64,000 nucleotides of DNA from an uncultured Streptomyces sp. (GTDB lineage: Bacteria > Actinomycetota > Actinomycetes > Streptomycetales > Streptomycetaceae), in NCBI RefSeq assembly GCF_947488945.1, contig NZ_CANLBS010000007.1:1-64000 (forward strand). Direction: 5' to 3'. Made by a program: the position numbers and the translations under genes. The notes under the pieces were generated by a model. The model searched no databases. It was not told the origin of the DNA and was given only the letters and a program-made list of their open reading frames with translations. Shown piece after piece: positions 58,322 to 64,000 of the stretch; position 1 is the stretch's first letter, and every line of letters begins with the position of its first letter.

Positions 58322-59785
58322 TCAGCGCCTGCGCAGCCTCCGTCGCACCCCGCGGGCCAGCGCGCGCCAGTCGGAGGCGACCAGCGCGGGGGCGCCACCG
58401 CCCCGGTGCCCCCACCGCACCACCATCGGCCGGGCACGGTGCACCTGGAGCCTGCGGGACCGCGCGCGGGGCGTGGAGGGCAGGGCGAACCGCAGCTCCA
58501 GGTCATGGGTGCGCGCACCGTCCGCCGGGGAGACCCGCAGCACCGGCTCCCAGCGTCCGGGCCGGTGCACGTGGTGGTGCAGCGTCCCGAGGTCGAGCAC
58601 GACCCGTCCGGTCAGCGGCCGGCCGGTGGCGGTCGCCGGACCGGCCGGGATCTGGACCTGGTAGCCGTCGGGGTGCCGCAGGACGGCGCTGTGCCGGACG
58701 CCCGCGAGGCCGCCGTCCGCGTAGTACGGGCTGCGCACCAGCACCTCGGCCCTGCGGCCGCCGTCGATCACGCGCACCGCGTCCGGGCCGGGTTCCAGCT
58801 CCGCCCAGGTGAGGGAATCGTGCCGGGAGAGCGACAGCAGTTCGTCCGTCCGGCCGCCCTCCCGCAGCAGCCGGTCGCGCAGCCGCAGCAGCGGCGGAAA
58901 ACTCTTCAGCGCCTCCGGGGGGATGAACTCGTTCAGCAGCTCGCCGGCGATGCGGGCGTACGGCTCCTGCCGCTCCGGCACCCGGCGGTGGAATCCCGGG
59001 CCGAACTTCGCCAGCAGTTCCACCCGGGCGAACCGCAGGAAGAGTTCGTTGCGCCGCTCGCCGGGTTCGGTGTGCTCGACGACCGACGCGAGCGCGGCGC
59101 GCACCGCGGAGTAGAAGGACTCGGCGGGCGGCTGCTGCTTGGTCAGGTGCGCGAAACCCTCGCGGTCGACCAGGTAGTAGCAGTCGTAGTCCGCCACCAC
59201 GGAGATCGCCCGTGCCTTCAGATAGGCGGGCACGATGAAGGGCTGTTCCTCCGCCAGGCGCACCCCTTCGGCGAACCGCAGCCCGTGTTCCAGTACCAGC
59301 GAGCGGCGGAAGAGTTTCTGCGGCGTCAGGCTCCACATTCCCTTGGTGGACCAGACGTCGCCCTTCTCGACGTTGGCGGCGAAGGGTTCGGTCGGCGCGC
59401 CGCGCCCCACCCCCCGGATACGGCCGAGCACCACGTCGGAGTCGTTGCGCTGCGCCGCCTCGACCATCCGTCGCAGTCCGTCCGGGCCCAGGTAGTCGTC
59501 CGGGTCGGCGAAGAAGAGGAATTCGCCGCGGGCCAGATCGATCCCCCGGTTGCGCGGACCGCCGGGCGCCCCGCTGTTGCGCTGGTGCACCACCCGGACG
59601 TTCGGGTGGTTCCGCGCCCACCGGTCGAGCACCTCGCCGCCCGCGTCGGTGGAGCCGTCGTCGACCGCCACCACCTCGATGCGGTCGAAGCCGAGACTCT
59701 GCCGGACCACCGACTCCAGGCACTCGTCCAGGAACTCGGCGGCGTTGTAGACCGGGATGACCACACTGACCGCGATGTCGTTCAC
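58322..59785 (-). CDS. Family 2 glycosyltransferase
   Basis: The 487-residue protein has an N-terminal GT-A domain: VSVVIPVYNAAEFLDECLES at residues 6-25, VDDGSTD at 41-47, and the DxD-type metal site ADPDDYL at 93-99. This is the family of wall or teichoic-acid glycosyltransferases. The C-terminal 200 residues are a beta-rich, Arg-rich domain that I do not recognise. I chose GTG at 59785, after a GGGGGG tract, because the domain starts right there; the frame runs 54 codons further upstream. Donor and acceptor are unknown. Confidence 0.85.
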   Translation of the reverse strand: MNDIAVSVVIPVYNAAEFLDECLESVVRQSLGFDRIEVVAVDDGSTDAGGEVLDRWARNHPNVRVVHQRNSGAPGGPRNRGIDLARGEFLFFADPDDYLGPDGLRRMVEAAQRNDSDVVLGRIRGVGRGAPTEPFAANVEKGDVWSTKGMWSLTPQKLFRRSLVLEHGLRFAEGVRLAEEQPFIVPAYLKARAISVVADYDCYYLVDREGFAHLTKQQPPAESFYSAVRAALASVVEHTEPGERRNELFLRFARVELLAKFGPGFHRRVPERQEPYARIAGELLNEFIPPEALKSFPPLLRLRDRLLREGGRTDELLSLSRHDSLTWAELEPGPDAVRVIDGGRRAEVLVRSPYYADGGLAGVRHSAVLRHPDGYQVQIPAGPATATGRPLTGRVVLDLGTLHHHVHRPGRWEPVLRVSPADGARTHDLELRFALPSTPRARSRRLQVHRARPMVVRWGHRGGGAPALVASDWRALARGVRRRLRRR

Positions 59786-60177
59786 GTTCGACTTTCCCCC
59801 CTCGCCGTACCCGGCCCCTCCGGGCCGTACATCTCCAGAAGCGAAATCCTCGGAAATGGTTACGGCGCACCGGCGGCGAATACCGTTTCGTGATCCGGAT
59901 CGGAGGAAATTACGCGGGGAAGAACCTGGAGTTCGAGCGCAGTTCACCAGGTGATTCCCCGGACCGTGGAACGATCAATTCCGCCCATGTTGCAGATCAT
60001 CCGACGAGCGTGACCGGATGAAGGTCCCGCAGGGGTGCGCGTTCCGCGCGGGAGGAGCCGCCGGACGCGTGGGGGATCACGCGTCCGGAGGCTCTTCCCG
60101 GCACGCACCGCCGCGCCGGTCCGCGGGCACCGGCGCCCGCCGGGCGAGCGGCCACGGGGGAGGCCGGTCCCCGCCGG
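59786..60177. other. Non-coding gap between glycosyltransferase and acyl-CoA dehydrogenase
   Basis: This 392-base gap holds the glycosyltransferase promoter region, which is relatively AT-rich around 59835-60000 (for example TGGTTACGGCG and CGGAAATGG). It also holds the terminator of the acyl-CoA dehydrogenase at 60055-60094. No gene of its own is convincing. Confidence 0.5.
60055..60094 (-). terminator. Acyl-CoA dehydrogenase terminator
   Basis: CCGGACGCGTG (60061-60071) and CACGCGTCCGG (60078-60088) pair perfectly around a six-base loop. GAGCC/GGCTC extends the stem past one mismatch. It lies 84 bases beyond the stop codon. Confidence 0.75.
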
Positions 60178-62241
60178 TCAGCGCAGCGAGCGGTGCTGGT
60201 CGGGCGCGGTGGCCGGGCCCGGGGTGGCGTCGGCGATCCAGGGGCCGTCGCCGCTCGGGTCGAGGACGCCCTCCTCCAGCCAGGTGTACGTACCGGAGAG
60301 CACGCCCTCCACCACCCGGCGGTCCAGGTCGTCGGTGTTGGCGCGGAGCCGGGTGAACAGCTCCTCGACCCGGACCCTGGCCTGCCGGCAGAAGACGTCG
60401 GCGAGCTGGTACGCCTCGCGGCCGTGGTCGTCGGCCTCGCGCAGGTGCTCGGCGCGGACGCAGGCGGCGCTCATCGCGAACAGTTCGGCGCCGATGTCGA
60501 CGATCCGCCCGAGGAAGCCCTGCTTGGTCTCCATCCGGCCCTGCCAGCGGGACATGGCGTAGAAGGTGGCGCGGGCGAGCCGGCGCGAGGTGCGCTCGAC
60601 GTACCGCAGGTGGACGGCCAGGTCCCGGTGCCCGGACGGACGGAACTCGGCGTAGGAGTGCGGGAGCTGCCCGGCACCGGTCACCAGCCGCGGCAGCCAG
60701 CGGGCGTAGAACCCGGCGGCGTCCGCACCGGCCTTCGCCTTCGCGGAGAGCGGCTTGTCCGGGTCGATGAGGTCGCCGGCGACCTTCAGGTGGGCGTCGA
60801 CGGCCTCCCGGGCGATCAGCAGGTGCATGATCTCGGTGGAGCCCTCGAAGATCCGGTTGATCCGCATGTCCCGGAGCATCTGCTCGGCCGGGACGGCCCG
60901 TTCGCCGCGGGCGGCCAGCGAGTCGGCGGTCTCGAACCCCCGGCCGCCGCGGATCTGCACCAGGTCGTCGGCGATCCGCCAGCCCATCTCGGAGCCGTAG
61001 AGCTTGGCGAGCGCCGCCTCGATCCGGATGTCGTTGCGGTCCTCGTCGGCCATCCGCGAGGAGAGGTCGACCACGGCCTCCAGCGCGAAGGTGGTCGCGG
61101 CGATGAACGAGATCCTGGCGCCGACGGCCTCGTGCCGGGCGACCGGGCGGCCCCACTGCTCGCGGGCGGCCGACCACTCGCGGGCGATCTTCAGCGACCA
61201 CTTGCCGACGCCCACGCACATCGCGGGCAGCGACAGCCGGCCGGTGTTGAGGGTGGTCAGCGCGATCTTGAGGCCGGCGCCCTCGGGGCCGATGCGGTGC
61301 GAGGCGGGGACGCGCACGCCGTGGAAGCGGGTGACGCCGTTCTCGATGCCGCGCAGCCCCATGAAGGCGTTGCGGTGTTCCACGGTGATGCCCGGCGAGT
61401 CCGCCTCGACCACGAAGGCGGTGATCCCGCCGCGCCGGCCCTCGTCGGCGGGGACGCGCGCCATCACGACGAGGAGGTCGGCCACGACGCCGTTGGTGGT
61501 CCAGAGCTTCACGCCGTCCAGGACGTACTCGTCGCCGTCGGGCACGGCCGAGGTGGCGAGCCGGGCCGGGTCGGAGCCGACGTCGGGCTCGGTGAGCAGG
61601 AACGCCGAGATGTCGGTACGGGCCAGCCGGGGCAGGAAACGGTCCTTCTGCTCCTGGGTGCCGAACATCTTCAGCGGCTGCGGCACGCCGATCGACTGGT
61701 GGGCGGAGAGCAGCGCGCCGACGGCCGGACTGGCCGAGCCGGCCAGGGCGAGCGCCTTGTTGTAGTACACCTGCGAGAGACCGAGGCCGCCGTACTTCCG
61801 GTCGATCTTCATGCCGAGCGCGCCGAGTTCCTTGAGGCCGTCCACGACCTCGTCGGGGATGCGGGCCTCGCGCTCGATGAGCGCGCCGTCGATCCGCCGC
61901 TCGCAGAACTCGCGCAGCCGGACCAGGAACGCCTCGCCCCGCCGGACGTCCTCGGGCGGCGACACCGGGTGCGGATGGATGAGGTCGAGCCGGAAGCGGC
62001 CGAGGAAGAGCTCCTTGGCGAAGCTGGGCTTGTGCCAGTCCTGCTCGCGCGCCGCCTCGGCGACCCGGCGCGCCTCGCGCTCGGTGACCTCGGGGCGGGC
62101 GGCCGGGGGAACGTCGCGGTCCTGGGCGTGGTCCCGGTCCTGGTCCTGGCTCCGGTCCTGGCTCCGGTCCTGGCTCCCGTCCTGGTTCCGGTCGCGGTCC
62201 CGGTCCTGGGGAACGTCCTGCGGTACGTGCGGTGCGGACAT
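60178..62241 (-). CDS. Acyl-CoA dehydrogenase with repetitive N-terminus
   Basis: The 687-residue FAD enzyme is of the very-long-chain (FadE-like) type, oxidising acyl-CoA in beta-oxidation. The FAD/substrate stretches (AFLLTEPDVGSDPARL; KLWTTNG) and the C-terminal GGRGFETADSLAARGERAVP region with RINRIFEGSTEIM fit the family. A second helical domain follows, as in long FadE enzymes. The first 45 residues are an odd run of QD/RD/QDRS units encoded by a 12-bp DNA repeat. The start is ATG at 62241. It is one of two metabolic dehydrogenase genes at this end, separated from the aldehyde dehydrogenase by a terminator. Confidence 0.9.
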   Translation of the reverse strand: MSAPHVPQDVPQDRDRDRNQDGSQDRSQDRSQDQDRDHAQDRDVPPAARPEVTEREARRVAEAAREQDWHKPSFAKELFLGRFRLDLIHPHPVSPPEDVRRGEAFLVRLREFCERRIDGALIEREARIPDEVVDGLKELGALGMKIDRKYGGLGLSQVYYNKALALAGSASPAVGALLSAHQSIGVPQPLKMFGTQEQKDRFLPRLARTDISAFLLTEPDVGSDPARLATSAVPDGDEYVLDGVKLWTTNGVVADLLVVMARVPADEGRRGGITAFVVEADSPGITVEHRNAFMGLRGIENGVTRFHGVRVPASHRIGPEGAGLKIALTTLNTGRLSLPAMCVGVGKWSLKIAREWSAAREQWGRPVARHEAVGARISFIAATTFALEAVVDLSSRMADEDRNDIRIEAALAKLYGSEMGWRIADDLVQIRGGRGFETADSLAARGERAVPAEQMLRDMRINRIFEGSTEIMHLLIAREAVDAHLKVAGDLIDPDKPLSAKAKAGADAAGFYARWLPRLVTGAGQLPHSYAEFRPSGHRDLAVHLRYVERTSRRLARATFYAMSRWQGRMETKQGFLGRIVDIGAELFAMSAACVRAEHLREADDHGREAYQLADVFCRQARVRVEELFTRLRANTDDLDRRVVEGVLSGTYTWLEEGVLDPSGDGPWIADATPGPATAPDQHRSLR
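62126..62224 (-). repeat. 12-bp coding repeat in the acyl-CoA dehydrogenase start
   Basis: Units of about CCTGGCTCCGGT (plus strand) recur three to four times with degenerate copies, encoding QDRS, QDGS, QDRN and RDRD steps. The period keeps the reading frame. Confidence 0.8.
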
Positions 62242-62608
62242 CGGTTCACCTCGCCGCTGGGCGGGTCGGGGGCGGCCTGACGGACTGCCGACCGGTCGCC
62301 GCGGGGCGGGTACCCGATCGGTACCACTCGTCCGTATCTACCGGATCCGGACAGGGGCCACCACCCCGCGCGCACCCCGCGACGGGCAGGGCCTCGGGGC
62401 GGTGTCCGCCGCTCCCCCGCCCCTGCGGCCCGGCGCCGGGAGCACGACGGTGTTCGGCCGTCCGGGGGTGCCCCGGACGCACGGAAGGCGGGCAGCAGCC
62501 CCCGCACAGTGGGCTGCTGCCCGCCTTCCGTCCCCGCCCGGACCGTCGCTGTCCTCGCGGAGGGCGGGCGGGGGGCCGGAGGGCCGCCGGGTGCGGCGGC
62601 CGGCTGGG
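62242..62608. other. Non-coding gap before the acyl-CoA dehydrogenase
   Basis: This 367-base gap holds two hairpins (TCCGGGG/CCCCGGA at 62461-62477 and a long one at 62481-62531) and the acyl-CoA dehydrogenase promoter region. GGCGGGTACCCGATCGGTACC (about 62305-62325) has an inverted GGTACC-like symmetry that could be an operator. No gene seen. Confidence 0.45.
62481..62531 (-). terminator. Perfect 21-bp hairpin, aldehyde dehydrogenase terminator
   Basis: Arms 62481-62501 and 62511-62531 are exact reverse complements (ACGGAAGGCGGGC at the outer end) around a 9-base loop, 77 bases past the aldehyde dehydrogenase stop. Confidence 0.85.
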
Positions 62609-64000
62609 CTAGAGGGCCAGGCCGGTGAGGACCAGGACGCGCTCGTAGGTGTAGTCGTCCATCGCGTAGCGGACGCCCTCGCGGCCGACCCCGGACTGCT
62701 TGGCGCCGCCGTACGGCATCTGGTCGGCGCGGTAGGACGGCACGTCGCCGATGATCACGCCGCCGACCTCCAGGGCGCGGTGGGCGCGGAAGGCGGCCTG
62801 CAGGTCGTGGGTGAAGACACCCGCCTGGAGGCCGTACTGGGAGGAGTTGACGGCCTCGAACGCCTCGGCCTCGCCGTTCACCTTCTGGACGTACATGACC
62901 GGGCCGAAGACCTCCTCGGTGGCGAGGGTGGCGTCGGCGGGCAGGCCCGCGAGGACGGTCGGGGCGTAGGTGGCCCCGTCGCGCTTGCCGCCGGTGAGCA
63001 GCTCGGCGCCGGCCGCGACCGCCTCGTCCACCCAGGACTCGACGCGCTCGGCGGCGGCCTCGCTGACCAGCGGGCCGACGTCGGTGGCGGCGTCCGACGG
63101 GTCACCGGTGACGAGGGCCTCGGTGGCGGCGACGATCCTCGGGACGAGCCGGTCGTAGACCGAGGCGTCCGCGATGACGCGCTGCACCGAGATGCAGGAC
63201 TGGCCGCCCTGGTAGTTGGAGAAGGTCGCGATGCGGGAGGCGGCCCAGTCCAGGTCCTGGTCGGAAGACCAGTCGCCGAGGACGACGGCCGCGCCGTTGC
63301 CGCCGAGCTCCAGCGTGCAGTGCTTGCGCGGCACGGACTCCAGGATGGAGTAGCCGACCGGGCCGGAACCGGTGAAGGAGATCACGGGCAGCCGCTCGTC
63401 CTGGACGAGGGCGGGCATCCGGTCGTTGGGCACGGTCAGCACGGACCAGGAGCCGGCCGGCAGGTCGGTCTCGGCCAGCAACTCGCCGAGGACCAGCGAG
63501 GAGATGGGCGTCGCCGGGGCGGGCTTCAGGATGATCGGGGCGCCGACGGCGATGGCCGGGGCGACCTTGTGCGCGCTCAGGTTGAGCGGGAAGTTGAAGG
63601 GCGCGATGCCGAGCACGGTGCCGTGCGGGAAGCGGCGGGTCAGGCCGAGACGGCCGGTGCCGCCGGCGTCGGTGTCCAGCCGCTGGGCGTCGCCGCCGTT
63701 GAAGCGGCGGGCCTCCTCGGCCGCGAAGCGGAAGACGGAGACGGCCCGGCCGACCTCGCCGCGCGCCCACTTGATCGGCTTGCCGTTCTCCGCCGAGATC
63801 AGCTGGGCGATCTCCTCGGTGCGCTCGACCAGGCGCTTCACCACGTGGTCGAGGGCGGCGGCGCGGACGTGCGCCGGAGTGGCGGCGAACTCCTCGCGCA
63901 CGGCGTGCGCGGCGGCGACGGCCTCCTCGATCTGGGCGTCGGTCGGCACACTGACGGTGCCGACGAGCCGGCCGTCCCAGGAGTTGGTGACGTCGAAGCT
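62609..64000 (-). CDS. Aldehyde dehydrogenase (5' end outside window)
   Basis: The open frame runs off the right edge; 463 residues are visible, and the N-terminal twenty or so are missing. It is an NAD(P)-dependent aldehyde dehydrogenase: the NAD-binding region (PFNFPLNLSAHKVAPAI), active-site Glu in LELGGN and catalytic Cys in GGQSCISVQR are present. GPVMYVQKVNGEAEAF and PYGGAKQSGVGREG near the end fit the family. The in-frame GTG at 63949 is not the start, because family-like sequence (FDVTNSWDGRLVGTVS) continues upstream of it. The substrate is unknown. Confidence 0.93.
   Translation of the reverse strand, partial: SFDVTNSWDGRLVGTVSVPTDAQIEEAVAAAHAVREEFAATPAHVRAAALDHVVKRLVERTEEIAQLISAENGKPIKWARGEVGRAVSVFRFAAEEARRFNGGDAQRLDTDAGGTGRLGLTRRFPHGTVLGIAPFNFPLNLSAHKVAPAIAVGAPIILKPAPATPISSLVLGELLAETDLPAGSWSVLTVPNDRMPALVQDERLPVISFTGSGPVGYSILESVPRKHCTLELGGNGAAVVLGDWSSDQDLDWAASRIATFSNYQGGQSCISVQRVIADASVYDRLVPRIVAATEALVTGDPSDAATDVGPLVSEAAAERVESWVDEAVAAGAELLTGGKRDGATYAPTVLAGLPADATLATEEVFGPVMYVQKVNGEAEAFEAVNSSQYGLQAGVFTHDLQAAFRAHRALEVGGVIIGDVPSYRADQMPYGGAKQSGVGREGVRYAMDDYTYERVLVLTGLAL

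Noticed and set aside
62609..63949. Start of the aldehyde dehydrogenase at the GTG at 63949
   Set aside because: Family-like sequence continues in frame to the window edge, so the true start lies outside.

Overview
The window is high-GC actinobacterial chromosome, almost certainly Streptomyces core DNA. The evidence is the gene order (dapA-RNase J, thyX, rpsO-pnp-M16-dapB, a type VII secretion locus, ribF, truB-rbfA-infB-ylxR-nusA-rimP, proS, ispG-rseP-dxr), the frequent GTG/TTG starts, the ATGA/GTGA stop-start overlaps, and the long G+C hairpins at gene ends. No tRNA, rRNA, IS element, prophage or CRISPR array was seen.

Layout. (1) 0.3-5.0 kb: RNase J and DapA (minus strand), ThyX (minus), and two small membrane proteins (plus), ending at a 62-bp perfect palindrome. 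(2) 5.1-10.6 kb: a minus-strand unit running rpsO, pnp, M16 peptidase, dapB, TPR-like membrane protein. The rpsO leader can fold into a three-way junction. (3) 10.8-30.4 kb: a complete type VII secretion (ESX/T7SS) locus. It has EccD and EccC divergently transcribed, a WXG100 pair, two mycosins flanking two WXG100-like proteins, EccB, EccE, an uncharacterised EccE-coupled protein, a DUF397 protein and a very long EspI-like ATPase with a Pro/Gln-rich disordered arm. (4) 30.5-36.7 kb: a five-gene oligopeptide ABC importer with a good vegetative promoter; its binding protein has a C-terminal membrane anchor. (5) 36.7-41.3 kb: ribF and a 1190-residue fusion of a trypsin-like fold (apparently missing catalytic residues), a STAND/AAA-like NTPase and an all-helical C-terminus. 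(6) 41.5-48.6 kb: the translation cluster rimP-nusA-ylxR-infB and DUF503-rbfA-truB. The infB leader holds three overlapping mini-ORFs followed by mutually exclusive hairpins, one of which would hide the infB start. (7) 48.7-54.1 kb: a Tat-type lipoprotein coupled to a ferritin-like protein, a kinase-fold protein lacking catalytic residues, ProS and two GNAT acetyltransferases. (8) 54.3-58.2 kb: MEP isoprenoid genes ispG and dxr with the site-2 protease rseP. (9) 58.3-64 kb: a family 2 glycosyltransferase, an acyl-CoA dehydrogenase with an odd repeated N-terminus, and an aldehyde dehydrogenase cut by the window edge.

How the genes work together. Parts 1-2 join RNA decay (RNase J, PNPase) with lysine/peptidoglycan precursor (DapA, DapB) and dTMP synthesis. 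Part 3 encodes a self-contained secretion machine with its substrates and proteases. Part 6 supplies transcription elongation, ribosome maturation and initiation factors from one transcript, where internal control of infB would be useful.

The least explained elements are the infB leader switch, the trypsin-STAND fusion, the 562-residue WXG100-like protein with its repeat tail, and the degenerate kinase. All functional statements come from reading motifs; no database search was run.
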